Below the pieces are notes generated by a model. It did no database searches and was not told the origin of the DNA. It was given only the letters and a program-made list of their open reading frames with translations. From contig NC_091966.1 in the NCBI RefSeq assembly GCF_036711975.1, positions 34,789,501-34,853,500 on the forward strand: 64,000 nucleotides of DNA, in the 5' to 3' direction. Position numbers and translations under genes: made by a program. Below are positions 12,194 through 23,300 of the stretch, piece by piece (the first letter of the stretch is position 1; each line of letters opens with the position of its first letter). Source of the stretch: Onthophagus taurus (taxonomy: Eukaryota > Arthropoda > Insecta > Coleoptera > Scarabaeidae).

Positions 12194-13927
12194 TTAATGA
12201 TTTCCATACGTGGCAGGTCGTTTTGTTCTTTTTATCTTCGTTCTACTTCCATAACTTCCCGAAGTCGTTTGATATTTACCACTTTCATCAACATTTTCAC
12301 CATCATTTTGGTTATTATTTCCCCACAAAGTAGAATAAGAAGTACTAACAACGGCTGAATATTCTTTCAAATCCTTCGGTTTATCATCGTTTTCATTAAT
12401 AACACCACTTTCCGGTTTATGATTCGGGAAATAATTCGGACTAAAATTATAATTTATTTTCTGTTTTCCTCCATTGCCACTTTTAGATGAGTTTTTCGCA
12501 GAAATCAATGGCAATAATCGTTGAGGTTGTGATGTTGTCATATCTAATTTCGTTAAATCGATATATTGAGATGTTTGCGGTGTTGTAGATAGTGGTAAAT
12601 TAAACGTTGATGGTTTTGTATACGAGGGGGAAATGTGCGATGGGGATTCTGAATGTGACATTGGACTCCAATCACCTTTGTAAAAAGAAAAAAAAATTTA
12701 ATTTATCTTTAGTCGTTTTAAATCAACAATTCAAACTAGTTTAACTAGTTAAAACAAAAATAGTGTAAAGTGAAACTTCAAAACCGATTTCTCCATACAT
12801 TTAAAACGAATGTCATATACAGGTTTTGAAATGTTACTGTTCGTGTCGTTTCTAAAAGTTCGTGTTAACGCTTTTAGTTTTCCCCAATTTAACCTAGATA
12901 AGGTCAAAAGAATCGTGAAACAAGGAGAAACGCCAATGTTAATTTTCGCTTTTTTAGAACCACTTTGTAACTTTTTTGTGACTATTATAAAAAGAGATTT
13001 TCTAGGACAATGAAAGTCAATTGGTTTGAAACTCTTAAGATCCCTTTGCATATTATCGACCTAATCTCTTGCCCGAAGCGCTCGACCCACATACTCAAGA
13101 ACGTGTGAAATCCAATTTTTGAATAAAAACAAGTTAAGTTAAACGAAGCTTAAATTCTTTTCGATTAATTATATATAAACATTAAGAATAACTAACCTTT
13201 AATTAATCCACTTTCATCGGGAGCATTCCAAATAGGCCTCTCTTGCGATTCGCCATATTGATAAACATCCTGCCCTCGCATTTGATGCGATTGTTGTTGT
13301 TCTAATTGTTGTTGTTGAGCAAAATGCATTTGCATCTTAGCTTTTTCAAGTTGCCTTCTAAACTCATCTTCTTGTTTTCGATTGTATTCCTCCATCATCT
13401 CCCTATAACTCTTATAATCCGCATATCCCGGTTTATAAGGTTCAAATTCGTAATGTTGAAGAGACGATGATGGATACGGCTTATAACTTCGATATCTCAA
13501 TCTTTCTTTGTAATCTTTATTAAACTCTTTATACCGTTCCGGTTCTCGATATCTTGATGAAAAACCATGATGCGGTGACATATATTGAATTGGATCATCC
13601 ATAATCGGCGATGAGTCTAAATGATGACTTGGTTCGGCGTTGTAAGGATCAAACATTTCATCCTGAACCGAAGTATAATGATGGTAATCATGTGGTATGT
13701 GAGAATAAGGTTTCTGAAAATAGATAATTAAATATATCTTTAATAATTATTTTAACAAAACTAACTTTGTAACTCGTTTTCCTTTTTGGTTTAATCACAA
13801 TCCTATGAATATCATGTCTTCGAGAGTGTTTATTACTACTACTACATTCTAAAACTTCACAATAAAAACACAACACAATAAAGAGAAGCACCAAGAACCG
13901 AAAAATAACGATGGAAAGCTGTGCCAT
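12194..13927 (-). CDS. secreted low-complexity protein, uncharacterised
   Basis: Three minus-strand exons (13927-13766, 13713-13197, 12675-12194) join in frame (phases 0 and 1) to 386 aa. Residues 1-30 form a strong signal peptide (hydrophobic core FRFLVLLFIVLCFY) with likely cleavage near ECSSS, followed by a basic stretch (HSRRHDIHRIVIKPKRK). Residues 55-225 are rich in Tyr, His, Arg and Glu, with repeated YK/YR pairs, and include a helix-prone Glu/Gln segment ending in poly-Gln. The final 160 residues are Ser/Thr/Pro/Asn-rich and end with a basic KIKRTKRP motif. No cysteine-rich or chitin-binding domain is seen. It could be a matrix or cuticle-associated protein, but that is only an inference from secretion and composition. 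The start is fixed by the signal peptide. Confidence 0.8.
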
Positions 13928-15229
13928 TGTGAAGGTCGAGGACAGACTGGCATTTGCGGTGCGTCGAAAATGTCTTTTTAAGACCGAGTATGCTCTATTT
14001 CTCGTGTAGTAAAAGCGCGATGGAGTGGAGTTCGTCTCGGAGAAGACGTGGAGAGTTGGAAGTGGAGGATGTAGAGTGATGCGTGCTTCAAGAAAACGAA
14101 AATCTACTAAGTAAGCGCTTTTTTTTGCGCTCTCTTCTCTTTTTCACCTCAATTATCAAGATTAATGTTGGGTTGTATGTGATTTGTGACCGTGTGTGGT
14201 TGAGGAAGCGAAACGAAACGGATTTTAATTAATTTAATTAAAATTAAAGTGTCATTCTTGAAATATTGGATGTAATTAATGATGACAAAATAATGTATCA
14301 TTTAGGTTTATACAATTTTTTGTATTATTTAATTTATTTTTCTTTTTTTATATTTGCATACTCTCTCGAGATCATTTTCTAATTGCTATTTTGATACTTT
14401 GTATCTTTGTGGTTTTAACTAAATTAATTAAAAACGCTTTTCCTAAAATATTTAATTTCTATTCGACAACGATAATGAAAATTATTTAGAAGTAAATTCA
14501 AAAAGACCAAAACGAGATGGAAAATGTTTCAGTATGTTGCGTGCAGGTTCTAAGAATGGATTTTTAGAAAACTGTAATTTATTGTTTGACACAAAGATTG
14601 AACACCGTGATTGCGAAAAGATAATAAATGATCACGTCATTAAAATTTAGATTTAAAGACAACTAATTCTTGGTTTAGCTAAAATTGAAATGAAATGTGT
14701 TATTATAGGATAAAGCTCCACATCATATTTTAATTTCACTATGTAACCACCAGGATTTAAGATTATTTTTTATTTCCATAGAGTAGAGTAAAAACTTACA
14801 TTTGATAAAACCAAAGCAAATAATATCAGTATGTTACACCAAGCGATTCTGAATTAGAAATAGAAGAAAGTGATGAAGAACAAATTAATGCAATTATGCA
14901 AATAACTTACAAACTGGATTGAACTCTCTATAATGTAACGCTTTTGGCACATACTTTCGACATCTCATATCAATATTTCCGTTTTCCCGGATTTTTTTGA
15001 TGATGAGAAATTTCCACGCCAATATCGGAAATTATATTATGAACAAAGTGAAACAACGATGTAACCAAGAATCATGCCATGTCAACCAAAGCGGAGAGCT
15101 GCCGCTAAATGTATGCATATTCCACAGTCTACAAATAAATAATAGCTAATTTGCCCACAAGAATTAACACAAACCAGCCTTTTCAAACAGCACAGGTTAA
15201 AAAAATACTTATTGTCTACCTAATAACAA
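13928..15229. other. intergenic, upstream of the secreted protein gene
   Basis: The first 150 bases upstream of the secreted protein gene are less AT-rich than the surroundings and probably hold its promoter; no TATA box could be assigned firmly. A short frame near 14830-14910 (PSDSELEIEESDEEQINAI) has an acidic look as in transposase N-termini, but it is too short to classify. Nothing else is recognisable. Confidence 0.35.
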
Positions 15230-16700
15230 ACGAATAAATTAACCCATCGAATATTTGATGTCAGACCGTTATCATCAACAGACATAAAAAGTGATCATAA
15301 AATGATACTGGAGAAATTGCGCATAGCATGAATTAAATAAGGAAAAATACAACTTACAATCCTTTGACAATGAGCGTAGAAGGTTCCTGTACCAGAACAG
15401 ACTTCGGGAAAATATTAATTACAACAGAATTGCATCAACAGATAGTGTAGAAGAGGCCTGAAGGAATGTAAAGTGAAATATACATGAGGTAGCGGAAGAA
15501 TCTATAAGTAAAGGAAAAATCAAAACACGCGAAACTTACTCAAAGCTGTGGTTTTTCGAAAAAATAAAACAACTAGCAGTGAGAACAAAAATTCTTCTTT
15601 AATATACAGAACTAGCTTATCAGAAGGTAACCACTCAAATCATGTGGCAACTAGAAGCCGAGCGAATAATCAAATAAAGGAGATTAAACAATATTACTTG
15701 AAAAAATTTTCGAAGTCAATGTAAAGAGATCTTTACGGCAGATAGACGAATCATTAGGGTGTGTCCAAACATTGCGCGGCAAGTACGACAAGTGTAATAT
15801 TTGGACACACCCTTAGAAACCTAAAAAAGCCGGTAAGGTAGTTTGGAAAGGTCACTTTAACACATCAGAAGAAACATCAGACGAGACTACGCCAAACCTA
15901 CAGTATTGCAATATACATCAAAAGGATACAACTCTTGATAAAGTGAAGACAAACATAGCTACATTAAAAAACAAGAAAACCAAAGGCCTAGAGGAAGTGA
16001 CTAACGAAGTTATAAATAGCGGAACATATGACGGAAGAACTACAATCTTAGTAAGTACTACAGTATTATAGTAATTGAAGATAAGTGTCAGATAATTGAT
16101 CCCTTTCTAACAACCCTTTCTCTGTTTTGCCCACCTCACACGCGTTCGTCTGAATTCAACGTCAAAAAAATAATAATAACATTAATATCAAACTAACACA
16201 GGAAATAAATGTTGCGTCAGGTGTCAACCAAGAAACAACCTAAGCCATTCCTTGCTTAACCACATTGTGGACAAAATCATCGAGAATGTTAAAGAAACAG
16301 CTGGAGGATATACCTTAGGAGCTGAAAACATAAAGAAAACATAAAAAAACATAAACATAAATTCTACTAGATGGCAAACCACTATAAATAATATGAAAAC
16401 ATCAATAATAAACACAAAATCAACGACTAACGCCAAAGACGACATACGTCGGAATAAGTATCTCTAACCATATAAAATATTATAAACGAAGTGCAAAATC
16501 GAATGAATCTACAAGGATATCTGAGTGCTCGAGGGAAGTAATATGGAAAACAAAATAGGTACTTGTAAAACAACACTACGTCCTATGATGATATACACGG
16601 CTGAAACAACGGAAGCAAGACTAATCAAATTTTGAGAACCACTGAGATGCGAACGTTAAGGTACCACATGCGAGATATAAGATGTGGTTTCGAGGGCACG
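15230..16700 (+). mobile_element. decayed LINE
   Basis: Fragments of a non-LTR retrotransposon read in order on + with many stops. Near 15250-15330 there is an endonuclease end (STDIKSDHKMILEKLRIA, matching the usual GSDHxxxxxK). At 15920-16020 there is an RT-linker block (VKTNIATLKNKKTKGLEEVT, matching the usual MKNGKAPGxDGI). At 16560-16680 lies the C-terminal block (TTLRPMMIYTAETTEA, matching the usual RPVLLYGSETW). The RT core is not recognisable, so the copy is internally deleted or very old. A 56-bp palindrome is inserted in it. Confidence 0.65.
15757..15812. mobile_element. 56-bp palindromic mini-element, PIF/Harbinger-like ends
   Basis: The ends are 17-bp inverted repeats starting GGGTGTGTCCAAA with a single mismatch (CATT against TATT). 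The trinucleotide TTA flanks both sides (15754-15756 and 15813-15815). A TTA/TAA target duplication with GGG-starting termini is typical of PIF/Harbinger elements. The element has a loop of only about 22 bp and no coding capacity. Confidence 0.6.
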
Positions 16701-17300
16701 TGAAAGACAAAGTAAATGGAACGTACATGTGAACCCAATTAATGACATCCTTCTGTGTCCCTTTCAATACTGATTTAAAAGTTGCTGCCATAAAACCCGA
16801 TTCCTTATGTCACCCAGATGCGACTTGTTTTTTTGGCGCACTCGTGCATATTTATAAATTTTCTAAAGAGTGAAAAAACGAAAAACTGCACAAATCTTGC
16901 ACAAAGTACTTTTTAAATAAGGATTGCAAGAGTCAATATAAATTCAATTGTTGCTATAACACCAGATAAAGGAGAAAACTGTAGAATTCATTGGAGAATT
17001 TAGAACATCATTAATCGTCTCAAGTCTTGTCATCTACTCTTTTAAAGTAATTTTCCTTACGACACCCTTGAATATTGTATTTGCTTCCCTCGAACGGTAC
17101 CAGACGTTTCTTTTAAATAAATTAAATTAGAAAAAGAAATTTCTCATCCGCAGATATGATGGATTAAATTGTGTAGTTATGCGTTATAGAAGTCACAAAC
17201 TGACTCACTTTCTATTTAAGCTTTAACACCTAAATCGCTTAAAGATCATGGAATTCGAAGCTAAAACCGCTGTGATGTGAATTATAAATATTCGCAAGGC
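16701..17300. other. no recognisable feature
   Basis: AT-rich sequence between the LINE relic and the satellite block. No frame, repeat pair or RNA structure could be supported. Confidence 0.4.
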
Positions 17301-17310
17301 CATATATTGG

Positions 17311-18218
17311 GAATGAACCGACCCGTTTTGAAAAATAACTTTTAGTTTTTGAGAAAACATTATTTGAAGTTTTGATAAAATTTTCGAGGTTGCAATTTTC
17401 ATCGATAACTTTCAAAATTCGCTACAAAATTAATTTCTTGAAGAATCCTTGTGAAAATATCACCAATTATTAATTAAAGTATCCTCTTTTTAATGCAAGA
17501 AGCCGTTTTGAAAAATCACTTTTAGTTCTTGAGAAATAAATTTTTGAAATGATCGACAATTTTTTCGAATTTTGCAATGTTCGCCGATTAAGTTTTAAAA
17601 ATTCGTATAAAATCCAGTTCTTGGAATATGAGTATGAAAATTTCTCAAAGTGTTAATAAAAGTGCCCTCTTTCCAATGAACCAACCTGTTCTGAAAAATA
17701 ACTTTTAATTTTTGAGAAAACAATATTTGAAGTGTTGAAAAAATTTTCGAGGTTGCAATTTTCATCGATAAGTTTTAAAATTCGCTACAAAATTAATTTC
17801 TTGGAGGATCCTTGTGGAAATATTACCAATTATTAATTAAAGTATCTTCTTTTTAATGCAACAAGCCGTTTTGAAAAATCACTTTTAGTTCCTGAGAAAT
17901 AAATTTTTGAAATGATCGACAATTTTTTCGAATTTTGCAATTTTCGCCAATTAAGTTTTAAAAATTCGTATAAAATCCAGTTCTTGGAATGTGAGTATAA
18001 AAATTTCCCAAAGTGTTAATAAAAGTGTACTCTTTCCAATGAACCAACCCGTTCTGAAAAATAATTTTTAATGTTTGAGAAAACAATATTTGAAGTATTG
18101 AAAAAATTTTCGATGTTGCAATTTTCACCGATAACTTTCAAAATTCGCTACAAAATTAATTTCTTGAAGGATCCTTGTGGAAATATCGCCAATTATTAAT
18201 TAAAGTATCATCTTTTTA
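17311..18218. repeat. satellite-like tandem array, 363-bp higher-order period
   Basis: Two related monomers alternate as A-B-A-B-A. Using the shared motif (A/G)(C/G)C(C/T)GTT(T/C)TG as anchor, copies begin at 17321 (A), 17501 (B), 17684 (A), 17864 (B) and 18047 (A), so A to B is 180 bp, B to A is 183 bp and the dimer repeats at exactly 363 bp twice. A copies resemble one another more than they resemble B copies. The array stops in the third A near 18218, where the sequence diverges from the next expected B. No coding potential. Confidence 0.9.
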
Positions 18219-20128
18219 GAGTTGCTTCGTTAGTTAAATCAGCATCAAAAAAGTTCATTTTGTATCTTGTATCCAAATAAGTTGACATATCTTATCAGCT
18301 TTCTTATTAATTTCATTTTTATTCAAATATCGCAATAATGTGGCAATGTGGGGTATCACTTCAGAAATGCACCACAAAAATACTATTCATCTCTAATTAT
18401 TTCAATTGGAATTTTATAATCTTCCATATTTTCCATTACAATATATTATGTTGTATTCTTGTTTGCAAACTCAGTTCTAGATCACGTAGTGGAATGTTTA
18501 TTACAGTAGTAACTTTAAAGCGTTTGCAAAACGTCACACTTTATAATGACTATAACAATACCAGAGGGAGTGCATGATATTACGTTAAAGTCTTAACAAA
18601 CATTGTGTGTTCAAAACATTTTTTTCATTATTATCAATGTAATATAGATTTCTATATTCGAGATACTTGTCCTTTTTGCATTTACTTGATTAGGTATAAC
18701 TCAACCCTGTGATCCCACAAGAATATTTTTGAAAAGAAATAAGTTCATGAACTGAAATTCCAGTTTATAAAAATGATATCAAAAAAATACTGCATATACC
18801 AGAAAGATTGTTTGTTATATACAAAGTTTGTTCTAACGGACTCTTTAAAATTCATTCAAAATGTAATATTTGCGTCTAAAGGTGCCATGAAAATATCGAA
18901 AACCACAAGAAACATTAAAATTAATGAAATACCACATTATAAAATGGTGTTAAAGAAAACCGTTATAAATCTAAAATTCAAACATTAAGAATTAATTTGT
19001 TGTGGTTCACAATAAATAAAGCTATTTAAAATATTTAAATATAATGAATTCGATTAATTATTTATTTATTAGAATTTATATTGAAAATCAATTCAGTATT
19101 GATTAATTATTAAAATTTCAAATCATTTCTCAACTTTCTTCCACTTTCCTTTTTTTCAATTATATGGTTTTGTGGTTTTTATCCGCTTTTAAACAAAATT
19201 TACATTATCGTCAACCTTTATTTCTTTAAACAAAATCTTCCTTAAGAGACTTTAGTGTAAATACATTTTAAAATGTATTTTATCCTTACTTTAGTGAGAA
19301 CTTTATGGTCTTTCAAAAACAAGTATGAATTTATTATAACTTTCATTTTTTAAACAAAATTTCTTGTTACATCTTCCTGATGAAAGTAAACCACAAGAAA
19401 AGCCGTTATAACTAAAAACACAACTTCCACAAGAAATTTTCTTCAATTTATGTAATTTATTTCAAGCGAAAGTTGTTGATAACTTTCATGATCCGTAATC
19501 GTAGCAATCAAAAACGAAATCGTCTTCATTTAAAAGTCGTTTTTATCTCCAGTAATGTTAATCGTTAGAAAAGAAATCATTAATAAAGATTAACGAACCG
19601 TTTAAACCATCTTTAAAATAATTATGTATAATGATTCAAATTAAATCGTACTTGAATTAATATTGTTTAATAATTATCTTTTTAAATAATAAAATTAATA
19701 ATAATTTTCGATTTGTTAACTATTATTTATGATTAGTTTTTCTTTTTCTGTTTAAAACTGTAATGATCCTACTTTCACGCAATTGGAAATTGTGTCAACG
19801 AATTCCAGTTGTCAATAAAACCTTCCTTATTGGTTTTCTTCAAGAAAACAAGATACCAGTTAGTAATAACATCCACTTTATAACTTAATTATTAAGTTAG
19901 CCTACATTTTCCTCATTTCTTTTCCAAACTTAAAATTTCTGACTATTTTTCTATTAGTTAACATTGTTTGATACCTAAATTTGACTAAAAACATATCATT
20001 CAATTAAATTTCATTTTCTCTTACAAATACGTGTAAATAGCACGAAATAAATAATAATGAAGTGAAATGATCGTATAAAAGACCATTTTAAAACTTTTGG
20101 GATCAATATCAACTCAGTTTCTACTTAC
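18219..20128. other. intergenic, no assigned gene
   Basis: Very AT-rich sequence. Open frames at 18338-18577 and 18773-18988 have no homologous motif, no splice partners and composition like their surroundings, so they were not called. Confidence 0.4.
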
Positions 20129-20270
20129 GACAGCTGTGACGCGCACTTTCTTCGTCGATTCGTTCCAACACCGCGAGCATTTCATTTCTAATTTCTGTTT
20201 TCCCCGTAACGTACACAACACTCGTGATTGTTGGGGTTCTTCGAAACCCTTTTTCTTTTAACAATGAAAA
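20129..20270 (-). other. possible first exon or promoter island
   Basis: This stretch is more GC- and CpG-rich than the surrounding DNA. On the minus strand an ATG at 20185 opens 19 codons (starting MKCSRCWNEST) ending in phase 0 directly at a strong donor GTAAGTAG at 20128. It lies 112 bp past the APC2 stop, beyond an AATAAA-like signal. It could be the first or 5' UTR exon of a gene running towards lower coordinates, for instance the secreted protein gene, but no acceptor was matched. Confidence 0.3.
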
Positions 20271-20381
20271 TTTATTCATTAAATGAAACCGCAACTAAAA
20301 AAAATAATTGTTTTGAAAATCAAAAGAATAAGGTTTGATTAAGAAATGAAAGGCGATTAATTTTTTTTTATTTAAAAAAAA

Positions 20382-23300
20382 TTAAGGTTTTGGTAATCGA
20401 TAAACGCCACCTGAATAAACTAATTGGTGCTCGCGCACTTTTCTATCTAAAAAATGTTTTAATTCTTGAACGTTACACTCAACTGATGGAACTTGAAACG
20501 CGAACATTTTTAGCATTTGATGGATCCTTTCGAGGTTTAATGAATCCAAATTCATTAACATTCCCACGATATACGACCAAATTGTCTGTAATTATTAAAA
20601 AGATAAAAAGATTTAATTAAAACATTCAATTCTTTTACAACCTGAAGTTCCTCTTCTCGTTGATCTCGTGAACTAGCCATCGCACTTTCAGATTCATCCT
20701 CAATTACAATGTCTTTAGAAGTTTGAGATGATTCCCCTTTCGTATCTTCAATTAATTGAAAAGTATTCGAATCAATCTCATTTATCAAACCATGAGATTG
20801 CCAAAAAACAATTTTTCTTTTCAATAAAGTCGGTGGAACTTGCATTATTTTACTTAAATCGCTTAAATTCCAAAGATCTATAACAATTCTTTAAAATACT
20901 CATAAACATTTTAATCAACACACTTACTTTTATCTTGAAAATGCATAATAATTGTTGCATGCATCGGTGTAACAGCACTAAAAGAAACCGTCCTATTCGG
21001 TAACTCTATATCTAAATCAACCGATCCCAAATGTTTTTTCCAACACAACGTTCGACTCCCTTTAAAATTTTCAAATACCTTTGTGTATTCGTTCATTTGA
21101 TCGTTAACCGATTGGTGAAGTTCACATTTTTCCTCTTTAAAAGCAGGCCAAAATTGCGCGGAGAGTATCATAGCGGAAATTGGTACGTCATCATCTCGAT
21201 AATTTTCGTCTTGTTGGACGTGTTGATTAATCCGTTTCGAATCGGTAATATCTTTTAACATTACCTCGCAAAGATGGAGCTGAGCATCCCCAAAACGGAG
21301 CTTTAAAAGCTCTAAATAACGAATTTCTTTATCGGTATCGCAAGTTAACGAGGTTAAAAGTCTATCGGCTAATAATGTACGATATTCGTTTACAAATAAA
21401 TCTTTACTACCATAAACGTTAACCAACATTGAGATTATATCGGTTGTTCGACGTGTATTTGATGATTTACCTAAAAATAGAGTAGAGATTTTATTTGTGA
21501 ATGAGTCAGGATGCTCGTCCACTGCAGCCGTTTTTGACCCGCACAGATAGGCAGAGATGAATTACAGACATTGTTAGCAAAGTGTATTACTCCTATTTCG
21601 GTGTAAGACTTGGGGACCAGCACAAATCATGGACACCTCACAAAGTGTGTTATATTTGTGTAGAAGTATTTGTATATTTTGGTATTGCGATGGTGTGGGG
21701 GGAACCAAAAAATCACAGTGATGACTGCTATTTTTGCTATTACGATTTTAATGGCTATAACTCTAAGAATAAAAGAGATATAGTGTAACACAACCTTCTG
21801 CAATGCTACCTGTAGCTCATGGACCAGATGTGCCTTCAGCAACGCTAGGTGAGATGTGCTCCAGTGAATTTGATGTGAATGAAGATGATTGTGATTTCCA
21901 GGATCCTTCAGATTATGCCACCCCACAACTTTTCGCTCGGTCTGACCTTGATAATTTGGTGAGAAACTTGAGACTTACCAAGGAGAATGCTGAACTCGTG
22001 GGTTCTAGACTAAAAGAAAAAAAACTACCGGCTGCTGGAACATCTTTTTATCAGTACAGATTTAGAGATCGATTTACTGACTATTTGAAAAAAAAGGCGA
22101 GTTGGTCCATGTTGTGATGTTCCTGGTTTGGTTCAAAAGTTTGGAATTGAATACAGAGTTGATAAATGAAGACATTTCATTGATTCTTCAAAAAGAAGCC
22201 TGAAGGCTGTACTCCTGCACAATGGAAACACATAATTCTTCTAAGTTTCTAATTTTTAGCCCTTATCCATAGTTGAAAATAAGAGGTTCATAAAATATAC
22301 AAAAAAACTTAATCCGCATTATGATTTACCAAGCCGAAAAAAAATTATAAGTTCCCTGATACGATACCAAATAAGTGTATATACACCGCCGTTGAGTAAG
22401 ATTAAAAATGAGTTAACTATAGCGTCAAATTTGGCTATAATAACAGAAATATGGACATCACCAAGGTTTATAGAACATAAGGTTACCTCATTCCCTATGC
22501 CTCTGTAGTATCGATTATTACCCCGCAAATTGACGTCACTGGTTTGATACAGTCAGAATAAAAGATAGCCTATACGTGCCTATACTGTGGTACAGTCTAT
22601 ATAAAATATTTAAACCTCGCATCGTGTTGTGTTGTTCATAGAACCAGCTACGTCACTGACCCACCTTGCCTCTCAGAGGAGGAGAATCGGTATTGGATAA
22701 CCTTATGTTCTATAGACCTTGGGACATCACCATCTACGAAAGCATTTTTGACAGTTCCTGCTCATTATATAAACGAAAGCCAGTTGAAGAGTTCCCTACT
22801 GGAAACAAAAGAATTAGTTGATCGTCATTCAGCAGGAAATGTTGCCAGTGCACTTCGCAAAGTTTTTGAAAGTTGGGATATTTTTGAAAAAGTTCACTGT
22901 ATTGTAACACATAATGCTTCAAATATGAGAAACGCTATCACTGTTCAGATCGAGAAAGATATTGCAAATCCATCTTTAAGATATCCTATTGAGGAGGTTA
23001 GGTTATGTTGAAAATTTGTGTAAAGGCGACATTATTGGACCCCAGATTAAAGAAACTAGCCTTCGATAAGATAATAAATGGTAATCAAGCCCTTAAATGC
23101 ATTAGAGAAGAAGCAGAGGATTTGATTGTTGCATCTAGAAACTCCAGATCCTGAAATATCTTATATTCAGGAACGTGCAGGTAAAATATTATTGTGTCGA
23201 CTCATTTTCGTTAAAAGGTTTGTTTTTCTTTTGTTTTTTATTGCAATACCTGGTTCGATAACAATTTTTATAACTTATAGTATAGAATAGAGTGTATTTG

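Noticed and set aside
18338-18988. Two open frames of 71-79 codons
   Set aside because: No homologous motif, unusual codon use or splice partners; expected by chance in AT-rich DNA.
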